From: Candidatus Poseidoniales archaeon
Lineage (GTDB): Archaea > Thermoplasmatota > Poseidoniia > Poseidoniales > Poseidoniaceae
Assembly (NCBI GenBank): GCA_003602535.1
Contig: QQSA01000071.1
Span: 12,752 to 18,226, forward strand
Direction of reading: 5' to 3'
Length of the DNA stretch: 5,475 nt
Both the position numbers and the translations under genes were made by a program. The notes beneath the pieces are model-generated. The model was not told where the DNA came from, searched no databases, and saw only the letters and a program-made list of their open reading frames with translations. Below are positions 1 to 5,475 of the stretch, one piece after another (the stretch's first letter is position 1; each line of letters opens with the position of its first letter).

Positions 1-327
1 AATCTACAAGGAGCCGAAGTACACCAGTACATGCTTATGGGATATCCTGTAATTGTTGTAGACGGAATTACGGGTGGAAGGATTGTGGCAACAGCACATA
101 CTGAAATCGACGTAATGGGATTCGAAATTGATGGTAGAGGAGTATTATTAGATGCTCAATTTACTGGTGGTATCCCTACAGCATCAAGTATTGGAGTGAA
201 TGGCGTAGTAACAGATTTATCTTTGATCAGTAGCCTTACTGGGGGCAAAATCGAAACTACACACATAATGATCGTTGATCCATTTTCATCAATGATAGCA
301 ACAGGCATTGCGGCGGTGACTGGCTGA
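1..327 (+). CDS. 3' end of an unassigned glycine- and beta-rich protein (5' truncated by window edge)
   Basis: The frame is open from the first base to a TGA at 325-327, giving 108 visible residues. Met codons at 31 and 37 are in frame but internal to an already open frame, so the true start most likely lies before the window. The visible part alternates short hydrophobic strands with glycine turns and contains three Thr-Gly-Gly turns (visible residues 24-26, 55-57, 80-82), each followed by a basic or hydrophobic residue and a strand. This suggests a compact beta fold with repeated strand-turn units. The C-terminus (DPFSSMIATGIAAVTG) is mildly hydrophobic but too short and glycine-rich to be a convincing membrane helix. 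There are no cysteines and no catalytic motif I recognise. The stop overlaps the next gene's start by one base, so it belongs to the same operon. I do not recognise the family and assign no function. Confidence 0.75.
   Translation, partial: NLQGAEVHQYMLMGYPVIVVDGITGGRIVATAHTEIDVMGFEIDGRGVLLDAQFTGGIPTASSIGVNGVVTDLSLISSLTGGKIETTHIMIVDPFSSMIATGIAAVTG
315..319 (+). promoter_or_regulatory. Ribosome-binding site GGTGA for the 327 gene
   Basis: GGTGA lies inside the end of the upstream gene, 7 nt before the ATG at 327. It matches the part of the Shine-Dalgarno consensus that pairs with the UCACC near the 3' end of 16S rRNA. Together with the TGATG stop/start overlap it supports 327 as the true start. 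The other gene starts in this window (872 and 5399) have no comparable motif. Confidence 0.55.
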
Positions 328-875
328 TGGACGAATTCGATGAAGAGTTGGAGCAGGAACTGCACGAGTTTTCTCAAGAGATTGGTCAAAAGATTATAGA
401 GATATCAGAAAAAATTCATCCTGTTAGAGTTGCTATTGCAGGATTGGTAATGTTACTAATTCTTGGCGCAATCGCAGCATCATGGTATTGGGTTATACCA
501 AGGGACGATGTGGAAATAGAAGTAAAATACCTTCAGAGAAATGGCCATATCGTTCTAACCGAGATAGTAAACGATGGTAGTAGGGAAATTACCAATGTTC
601 AATTTAAAGTAGAATTTGTTGACAAAAACAACGAAGTTATCGATTTTTTCGAGGTAAATTTAGATTCAATTCCGAGTCATTCGAGCGTCTCTGGAGATGA
701 AATGGAATTAGTAATCCAAGGCTATACTGTTTGGGAAGAATATTCGATTGAAGTATCAATAAAATGGACCAATTTCAAAGGGGTAGAAAATGTAGAGAAG
801 TTCATACATTATGTCTCTGATGCACAAACAGCTGTTTTTACTGACGAATGTGAAGAAGTAAATTGGTTTCTATGA
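327..875 (+). CDS. Single-pass membrane protein with acidic helical N-terminus and extracellular FxLYD/Ig-like beta-sandwich domain
   Basis: This is a 182-residue protein with no recognised named family. Residues 1-31 are strongly acidic and probably an amphipathic or coiled-coil helix (hydrophobic positions L8, L12, F15, I19, I23, I26, I30). Residues 35-57 form one clear transmembrane helix ending in WYW. Arg34 before it and Arg/Asp after Pro58 suggest, weakly, an inside N-terminus and outside C-terminus. Residues 62-155 resemble FxLYD/CARDB-type beta-sandwiches: a strand, a VNDGSREITNVQFKVEFVD segment (the typical 'N-x-G-x-x-x-x-N-V-x-V-x-F-x-D' pattern), then a serine/glycine turn and further strands. 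A single Cys sits near the C-terminus (FTDECEE). The start is fixed by the GGTGA motif 7 nt upstream and the 1-nt overlap with the preceding stop. The stop overlaps the protease gene by 4 nt, so the two are probably translationally coupled. A role as partner or chaperone of the neighbouring surface protease is inference from context only. Confidence 0.85.
   Translation: MDEFDEELEQELHEFSQEIGQKIIEISEKIHPVRVAIAGLVMLLILGAIAASWYWVIPRDDVEIEVKYLQRNGHIVLTEIVNDGSREITNVQFKVEFVDKNNEVIDFFEVNLDSIPSHSSVSGDEMELVIQGYTVWEEYSIEVSIKWTNFKGVENVEKFIHYVSDAQTAVFTDECEEVNWFL
872..875 (+). promoter_or_regulatory. ATGA stop/start overlap coupling the membrane protein to the protease
   Basis: The ATG at 872-874 overlaps the TGA at 873-875 of the upstream gene, the classic 4-nt arrangement for translational coupling by terminating ribosomes. 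No Shine-Dalgarno motif precedes it; only a weak GAAGAAG lies about 13 nt upstream. This favours re-initiation as the way the protease start is reached. Confidence 0.6.
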
Positions 876-3800
876 ATCTAAAGGTGGCAACTCCTAAAAC
901 GGACTTGGTTCGGCCTAGGTCTGTGCGTAAGGCGTTGCTTCTAGTCCTAATTTTTGTTCTGTCAGGGATTCCCATTGCAAATCAATCGGTTTCCCCAACA
1001 GAAGAACCAGAAATTGAGTGGATTAGATTTGATTTGCCAAAAGATTCTATTCGAAATCTTGTTGGCCAATTAGATGAAAATTTGTCGCTGGAAGAAAGGC
1101 CACTATTGGCACATTCCAGGATTGGAATCCATGATGCTTCGGGGGTTCTCTTTGAACACGATATTCCAGAGGAATTGCTTGTCCCAAGGTCTGATTTAGC
1201 ATTAGTACTAGTGTCTACAGATTACAGATTATCAGAAGTTCGTGCTTCCATAACGGATCAACCAGGGGTAGAAGTTAGAGAATTCATTGCTCCTTCAGGC
1301 TTGATGGTTCAAGGTACACAAGCTGGTTTGGCAAATCTAATCGACATTGATGGGGTTGTAGTAGCACAACCAGTGCCATTAGCTATGGTGGTTGATTTCA
1401 CATTGATGGATGTGGATGAGAATGTCCCTATTAGAATAGAATCTTGGCGTGGCGATTCATTATTGCCAGGTGTCGATATTATCGATAATTGGGGAATGAG
1501 ATTGTTTCAGGAAATCGATATAGTAGCCAATAATTTTCTCAGTGATTCTTCACTTGCGGAAACAGGTAGATATGATGGTATTTTATCGTCTTCACTTGCA
1601 GAAATTGCTTCAGAGCCTTCAGTTGCATGGGTTGGAATGCAACCTAGTTTAACAATATGGAATGACCAATCCAGAAACCACATGAATATCAACGCAATGA
1701 AAAATTACTATACAACCGATTTGGATGGTTCAGGACAAATTGTTGCTGTTGCAGATTCTGGATTAGATCACGATCACGGCGACTTTGGAAGTCGGATTAT
1801 TGGCAATGTCGATGTGATTGGAGATGGTTCAACTGCGGATGCACATTCTGGGCATGGGACACATGTAGCTTGTACTGTGTTAGGTGACGGGAGTAGAGGT
1901 AATTATGCAGGAGTTGCGCCAGAGGCTGAACTTTATTTCCAGGCAATGGAGAATGACAATAACGGAAACTTCCAATGGTCTAGTATCAACAATATGATCA
2001 ATACTGCTTACAACAATGGTGCAAGAGTGCATACTAATTCTTGGGGTTCATCATCATCTTCAGATTGGGGTGTTTACACCTCTTCTTCCGAAGATGTTGA
2101 TGATAGAACTCGCTACTACGACCAATATTACAGTGGACGTGAAGGATTGGTAGTTCTATTTGCAGCAGGGAATGATGGGCCGGATAGCGATACTATTGGT
2201 GCACCTGCTACAGCAAAGAACACCATTACAGTAGGCAATTCTCAAAATAGATATTCTGGATCTCCAAATACAATCATGGATGGTTCGAGTAGAGGGCCTG
2301 TTGATGATGGAAGAATAAAACCAGACATCCTGGCCCCAGGAGGTTATGTTCGATCTTGTCGTGCTCAGGAAGCAACAGACACTGGGGGATCAACATGGGC
2401 TAACAGTTGGTATCTAGAGTATACAGGTACGAGTATGGCAACTCCAAACGCAGCTGGAACTGCTGCATTGATTCGTGAATATATTACTGAAGTAGCACAG
2501 AGGCCTGAGCCTCAAGGTGCTCTGGTAAAGGCACTGATGATTCTAGGAGCTAGAGATGTTGGAAGCCGTGACATCCCAAACATGGATGAAGGGTGGGGAA
2601 GAATCGACCTAAAGGGCACACTAGCACCAAATAATGGACGTGGAATTTGGGTCGATGATCGTTCAGTACTATCGTCTACAGGAAACTCAAAGAGTTACAC
2701 ATTCGATATTACAACTCCGAATCAACCATTCAAGGCAGTACTTGCATGGTCTGATGAAAGAGGTTCTAGATTCTCAAATACTCAGTTAGTGAACAATCTA
2801 AATTTGTTGATCACTACTCCAAGTGGAGTCGAATACAAAGGCAATGAATTCTCACAAGGCCGTTCTATCCAAGGAGGGACTTATGATACTCTAAACAATG
2901 TGGAAGTAGTATTGATCGATTCTGCTGAGACCGGTTTGTGGACTGTAAAGGTTACAGATGCCGGTCATTCTGGGTCTAAGGCTCAACCATTTGCAATTGC
3001 AGTTTCAGGCGTAGGAGTTAACGATTTACGTCCAGACCCATCTCCTATCGTTGCTTCTTTTAGCACCGATATTGCTATTCCACAAGTAGGAGACGATGTT
3101 CTTGTCGAGATGGAAGTTGCTAACCTTGGAAATGTCAAGGCAGAGGGAGTTCAAGTTATCTTCCAAGAAGAAGGAATCTCCTTAGATTCAGATACATTCG
3201 ATTTAGGGCCGGGTGGTTCTAAGACATTATTTTGGAATTGGCAACCTCAGACTGCAGGAAGTAGAACACTTTCTTTCCTAATCGATTCAGATGATACAAT
3301 AGATGAAATTAATGAAGATAACAATCGAATGGATGTGATGGTAAATGTCACAACCCCTGGAGTAAGAATCGAATCGTCCAATCCGACTTATACTCTGTCG
3401 GATATCAATGCAACATCATCATCTTGGCAGATCACATTAACCAACACTGCACTTCTGTCAACTAATGCCTCAATCTCTCCAACAAATGTTGTTGACCCAA
3501 TGGGTAGCGATGTTTCATGGTATGTTGGTTTAGATCAAATCGATTTTGAATTAAATGGTCAAGAAGGCGCTTTAATCAATGTAACATTAGTTCATCCGAA
3601 GGGTCCAGATCCAGGAATTTATTTGATCAATTTGTTAGGTTTAGATGAGGATAATTCTGTAAGCAGCCCTTACACATTGATGTTCGATGTTCCAACGCTT
3701 TCGCAAACAAGAGTTGAATTTGATTATTCAGTAATTCCAGTCCATCCTTTAGATGACACTTCCGTCGATATTAGATTATTCAACCTTGGAAATGAAGATA

Positions 3801-5347
3801 TTGGATATGATTTATTCCTCGAGTCACCTCCTGGCTGGCACGCAGGTTTTGATGATTTATCATCTCAAGGAGGTGCTAATTCCGCATCCACTGGACTTAT
3901 GCTGGAAGATGGACAGATGAACATTGGAATAACTTTCATACCCCCTCAAGTCATGACTCTAGCTGGAGCTGAATTGACAGTTGTTCTGAAGGTAGTTTCT
4001 CAGAATGAAGAAGCACGTTCAGTCGATTACGAACTGCCTTTAGTTGTTCAACAAATACCGTTGGTTACGGTTGATTTGGAAACAACTTTCTCCACAATAG
4101 TTCCCGGAAACACAATTTCATTACAATATACGATTGAGAATCGCGGTAATGTTGACTTGACTCTTAATCCAGCGCTTCAATTACCACTGGGTTGGACTCA
4201 CAATACTAATTTCGAGGAGATAAATCTGCCATGGACAGAATCAAGAAATTTCATAATTCCAATTACAGCAGAATTAGATGCTAGGAGTGGCGACATAACA
4301 CTTCAAATGAATTCAGGTATCAATTCTTGGAGCCATACAGAAAGCGTAAATGTCACAATTTTAGCCGAGCCGGAAATGACTTTTGCTTCAGTTGAAATTG
4401 AAGGAGAGACATGGACCAACGTATTCGGCCCGGGGCAACATCCAATTGGTGTAGCGATAAATTATACATGGGTTGTTCAGAATTTAGCAGATACTATTTG
4501 GGAACCGTCAGTTACTTTACAACTCGAACCTGGAATGTTCGGCGATTGTGTATCTCCAGGCCAGATCTCAAGAGGCGATGTAAAAGCAGTAACCTGTACA
4601 GTAATAATTCCTACAACTGCTGATCCTGGGGAAGAACCAGAATTCACTGTGGAATTGAGTGCTGAACAAATATCAGTCAATGATACAGTTACGATGTTAG
4701 TTGCATCTAATAAAGAATTAATTTGGAAAATAGATGCACCTTCTGTTGTTAAAACCGGAGAAACAAGTAACGTTGAATTGAATGTTACAAATCGTGGAAA
4801 CACCCTTGTGTCAGGCAGGGTTGATTTGAGTTACAGTGATGATTGGGAAGTTGAAATCAAGGGATCAGATACAATCAATTTGCAAGCTGGCCAATCTCAA
4901 ATAATCCGTTTATCGATTAAAGCAATTAAACCAGGTGATACTACATTCAGTGCCACTTTATCCAATGTTGATGATGTGCAAGGTTCTCAATTTGATTGGA
5001 ACATGACAAGTGAAGGTAAAGAGGTTACAGATGAGAGTTCATCAAACTCCAATGTTATTTTATGGAGTTTCTCAATAATTTCGATTATTATTCTCGCTGG
5101 TTTCACAGTACTGGTACTAACCAATCGAAAATCTGCTCCTAAGTCCAGTCTAACTACTCCTAATAATTCAGCACTCACAGAAAACAAACCATCTGAAAAC
5201 ACAACTCCCTGCTTCTCTTGTAGACAACCAATTTTGTCTTGGATGGTAGGATGTCCATCTTGCGGAGCTCGGTACCATTCAGTTTGCAAGGTAGAAAGTT
5301 GTGTTAATTGTGGTGCGGATTCATCAACTTTCGTAAATGTAGAATGA
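872..5347 (+). CDS. Secreted, membrane-anchored KP-43-type subtilisin (S8) with six Ig-like modules and cytosolic C4HC3 zinc domain
   Basis: This is a 1491-residue serine endopeptidase precursor, numbered from the ATG at 872. A TTG at 863 is in frame, but the ATGA overlap favours 872. Residues 1-39 are a Sec signal peptide (basic RPRSVRK, hydrophobic core 21-35). Residues 108-173 and 209-263 look like two propeptide-type modules. The catalytic domain is about 267-584: Asp295 in VADSG, His328 in GHGTHVA, oxyanion Asn434 in FAAGN, Ser521 in GTSMATP, plus NSWG and SSRGP-type (GSSRGP) motifs. Residues 590-715 match the C-terminal jelly-roll barrel of KP-43-type subtilases (WSDE, LVNNLNL, NNVEVV). 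Residues 720-1383 are six Ig-like modules, the first a CARDB domain ending INEDNN. A Ser-rich linker, a transmembrane helix (1395-1416) followed by NRK, an S/T/N/P-rich tail and a zinc domain (1447-1480) follow. All catalytic residues are present, so it should be active outside the cell. It is more than twice the length of KP-43 itself. Substrates are unknown. Confidence 0.95.
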   Translation: MNLKVATPKTDLVRPRSVRKALLLVLIFVLSGIPIANQSVSPTEEPEIEWIRFDLPKDSIRNLVGQLDENLSLEERPLLAHSRIGIHDASGVLFEHDIPEELLVPRSDLALVLVSTDYRLSEVRASITDQPGVEVREFIAPSGLMVQGTQAGLANLIDIDGVVVAQPVPLAMVVDFTLMDVDENVPIRIESWRGDSLLPGVDIIDNWGMRLFQEIDIVANNFLSDSSLAETGRYDGILSSSLAEIASEPSVAWVGMQPSLTIWNDQSRNHMNINAMKNYYTTDLDGSGQIVAVADSGLDHDHGDFGSRIIGNVDVIGDGSTADAHSGHGTHVACTVLGDGSRGNYAGVAPEAELYFQAMENDNNGNFQWSSINNMINTAYNNGARVHTNSWGSSSSSDWGVYTSSSEDVDDRTRYYDQYYSGREGLVVLFAAGNDGPDSDTIGAPATAKNTITVGNSQNRYSGSPNTIMDGSSRGPVDDGRIKPDILAPGGYVRSCRAQEATDTGGSTWANSWYLEYTGTSMATPNAAGTAALIREYITEVAQRPEPQGALVKALMILGARDVGSRDIPNMDEGWGRIDLKGTLAPNNGRGIWVDDRSVLSSTGNSKSYTFDITTPNQPFKAVLAWSDERGSRFSNTQLVNNLNLLITTPSGVEYKGNEFSQGRSIQGGTYDTLNNVEVVLIDSAETGLWTVKVTDAGHSGSKAQPFAIAVSGVGVNDLRPDPSPIVASFSTDIAIPQVGDDVLVEMEVANLGNVKAEGVQVIFQEEGISLDSDTFDLGPGGSKTLFWNWQPQTAGSRTLSFLIDSDDTIDEINEDNNRMDVMVNVTTPGVRIESSNPTYTLSDINATSSSWQITLTNTALLSTNASISPTNVVDPMGSDVSWYVGLDQIDFELNGQEGALINVTLVHPKGPDPGIYLINLLGLDEDNSVSSPYTLMFDVPTLSQTRVEFDYSVIPVHPLDDTSVDIRLFNLGNEDIGYDLFLESPPGWHAGFDDLSSQGGANSASTGLMLEDGQMNIGITFIPPQVMTLAGAELTVVLKVVSQNEEARSVDYELPLVVQQIPLVTVDLETTFSTIVPGNTISLQYTIENRGNVDLTLNPALQLPLGWTHNTNFEEINLPWTESRNFIIPITAELDARSGDITLQMNSGINSWSHTESVNVTILAEPEMTFASVEIEGETWTNVFGPGQHPIGVAINYTWVVQNLADTIWEPSVTLQLEPGMFGDCVSPGQISRGDVKAVTCTVIIPTTADPGEEPEFTVELSAEQISVNDTVTMLVASNKELIWKIDAPSVVKTGETSNVELNVTNRGNTLVSGRVDLSYSDDWEVEIKGSDTINLQAGQSQIIRLSIKAIKPGDTTFSATLSNVDDVQGSQFDWNMTSEGKEVTDESSSNSNVILWSFSIISIIILAGFTVLVLTNRKSAPKSSLTTPNNSALTENKPSENTTPCFSCRQPILSWMVGCPSCGARYHSVCKVESCVNCGADSSTFVNVE
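1193..1660 (+). other. Two propeptide-like modules in the protease precursor
   Basis: Residues 108-173 and 209-263 share a pattern: a strand-rich first half, then Gly followed by an L-A-x-(L/I) helix, a loop, a valine strand and a Pro (GLANLIDIDGVVVAQP and SLAEIASEPSVAWVGMQP). This is the pattern of subtilisin-type (I9-like) intramolecular chaperone and inhibitor domains, whose last strand ends close to the catalytic domain. The second module lies just before the mature domain, as expected for the cleaved prodomain. The first would be an additional copy. The fold is inferred from pattern, not demonstrated. Confidence 0.45.
3029..5020 (+). repeat. Six tandem CARDB/NEW3-like Ig modules (protein-level repeats)
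   Basis: Residues 720-1383 of the protease form divergent tandem beta-sandwich units. A landmark 'Asn-x-Gly-Asn' turn after a hydrophobic strand recurs at N751, N858 (degenerate, TNTA), N971, N1090, N1204 (degenerate, NLAD) and N1307, spaced 107, 113, 119, 114 and 103 residues apart. The first unit is CARDB-like (ends DDTIDEINEDNN). Units three, four and six have the following aromatic 'x-x-W' segment (PPGWHAGF, PLGWTHN, SDDWEVEI) typical of the NEW3 domains associated with archaeal and bacterial surface hydrolases. Unit five holds the only cysteines of the array, C1226 and C1242, which could form an intradomain disulfide. The units probably act as a spacer or a binding stalk between protease and membrane. 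Confidence 0.7.
5210..5311 (+). other. Cytosolic C4HC3 zinc-binding treble-clef (RING/PHD-like) domain of the protease
   Basis: Residues 1447-1480 hold eight potential zinc ligands in the order C-x2-C-x10-C-x2-C-x4-H-x2-C-x4-C-x2-C (C1447, C1450, C1461, C1464, H1469, C1472, C1477, C1480). The CGARYHSVC core is typical of prokaryotic RING-like and related treble-clef domains that bind two zincs. It follows a transmembrane helix and a positive NRK stop-transfer, which places it in the cytoplasm. Only 10 residues follow the last Cys-Gly. Confidence 0.75.
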
Positions 5348-5398
5348 AAATGAGCATTTGAGGATAGCCTTTTCATGTGACGGCTGCAACCGGGGTTC
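5348..5398 (+). other. Short intergenic gap with tandem in-frame stop
   Basis: This is the 51-bp spacer between the protease stop (TGA 5345-5347) and the next proposed ATG. A second in-frame TGA occurs at 5351-5353, a fail-safe stop, and a third at 5378-5380. A short T-run (5370-5373) follows a weak 3-bp AGG/CCT hairpin, not enough to call a terminator. No convincing TATA box or Shine-Dalgarno motif is visible. The downstream gene may simply be read from the same transcript. Confidence 0.5.
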
Positions 5399-5409
5399 AT
5401 GGAACCCCG
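5391..5409 (+). promoter_or_regulatory. Perfect 8-bp hairpin with a start codon in its loop
   Basis: CGGGGTTC (5391-5398) and GAACCCCG (5402-5409) are exact reverse complements, separated only by ATG (5399-5401), the proposed start of the downstream gene. Six of the eight pairs in the stem are G-C. In RNA it would occlude the ribosome-binding region and the first codons while leaving the start codon in the loop. A role in damping initiation or in mRNA 3'-end formation is inference. Confidence 0.5.
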
Positions 5410-5475
5410 TCGGATAGGCCCAGCAAGCACTCAGTATCGTGCCAGTATACTACTGGTTTCTATACTGCTATTTTC
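5399..5475 (+). CDS. 5' end of a probable secreted or membrane protein (runs off window)
   Basis: From the ATG at 5399 the frame stays open to the window end: 25 complete codons plus two bases. The encoded N-terminus is MEPRRIGPASTQYR followed by an uninterrupted hydrophobic run ASILLVSILLF. This is the layout of a signal peptide or signal anchor, with a basic n-region then a hydrophobic core. In-frame TGA codons at 5351 and 5378 exclude an earlier ATG, and no GTG or TTG intervenes, so 5399 is the first usable start. There is no clear Shine-Dalgarno motif. The gene is co-directional with the protease and 51 bp downstream, so it may be part of the same surface-protein operon. The family cannot be told from 25 residues. 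The open frame is short enough that chance is possible, but the signal-like composition argues for a real gene. Confidence 0.6.
   Translation, partial: MEPRRIGPASTQYRASILLVSILLF

Noticed and set aside
31..39. ATG codons at 31 and 37 as the start of the first gene
   Set aside because: The frame is open back to base 1 with protein-like sequence before the ATGs and no ribosome-binding motif, so the gene is better read as truncated by the window edge.
863..871. TTG at 863 as start of the protease (three residues longer)
   Set aside because: The ATG at 872 forms the standard ATGA overlap with the upstream stop, and no ribosome-binding motif favours the TTG. The three extra residues add nothing to the signal peptide.
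2047..2060. TCA-rich microsatellite-like run
   Set aside because: It encodes a short serine run in a surface loop of the protease after NSWG; too short to be a meaningful repeat.
5391..5409. Hairpin as an intrinsic transcription terminator
   Set aside because: No T-run follows the stem; the next bases are TCGGATAGG, so a bacterial-type terminator is not supported.
4987..5430. Minus-strand open frame of 147 codons
   Set aside because: It lies opposite the membrane and zinc-domain end of the protease, has no recognisable domain, and would be antisense to a clearly real gene; it is a shadow frame.
5377..5440. GC-rich stretch as a tRNA or the 5' domain of an SRP RNA (CTGCAACC followed by a hairpin recalls the UGUAAC region)
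   Set aside because: No tRNA cloverleaf can be drawn, the SRP motif match is only partial, and the stretch is better explained by the hairpin plus the start of a signal-peptide-bearing reading frame.
5442..5456. Inverted repeat CCAGTA-TAC-TACTGG and nearby CAGTAT repeats as an operator
   Set aside because: They fall inside the signal-peptide codons of the downstream reading frame and are short enough to arise by chance.

Overview
The window looks like an AT-rich prokaryotic, probably archaeal, segment. It encodes one very large surface protease and its operon neighbours, all on the + strand with almost no non-coding DNA. The archaeal reading is inference. It rests on frequent AGA/AGG arginine and ATA isoleucine codons, a GGTGA ribosome-binding motif, tightly overlapping genes, and the protein architecture: subtilase plus Ig-like stalk, one C-terminal membrane anchor and a short cytosolic zinc domain. 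That style is common in planktonic marine Euryarchaeota (Poseidoniales, Marine Group II). No rRNA or other taxonomic marker is present, so a bacterial source cannot be excluded.

Layout. Bases 1-327 are the 3' end of a gene that begins before the window; it is a small beta/glycine-rich protein I cannot assign. A 1-nt stop/start overlap leads into 327-875, a 182-residue single-pass membrane protein with an acidic helical N-terminus inside and a beta-sandwich (FxLYD/Ig-like) domain outside. A 4-nt ATGA overlap leads into 872-5347, a 1491-residue KP-43-type subtilisin (S8) precursor. Its order is: signal peptide, two propeptide-like modules, catalytic domain with an intact Asp295/His328/Asn434/Ser521 set, jelly-roll beta-barrel, six tandem CARDB/NEW3-like Ig modules, a transmembrane helix, and a cytosolic C4HC3 zinc-binding (treble-clef, RING/PHD-like) domain. 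After tandem stops and a 51-bp gap, a new gene appears to start at 5399 with a signal-peptide-like N-terminus and runs off the window. Its ATG lies in the loop of a perfect 8-bp hairpin.

Working together. The first three genes are almost certainly one transcript with coupled translation, so the small anchored beta-sandwich protein is a candidate partner of the protease (assembly, substrate presentation or inhibition). The protease would be secreted, autoprocessed and displayed away from the membrane on an Ig stalk, with its zinc domain in the cytoplasm. The most interesting points are the protease-outside/zinc-finger-inside architecture, the cysteine pair in the catalytic domain, the apparently duplicated prodomain, and the start-codon hairpin.
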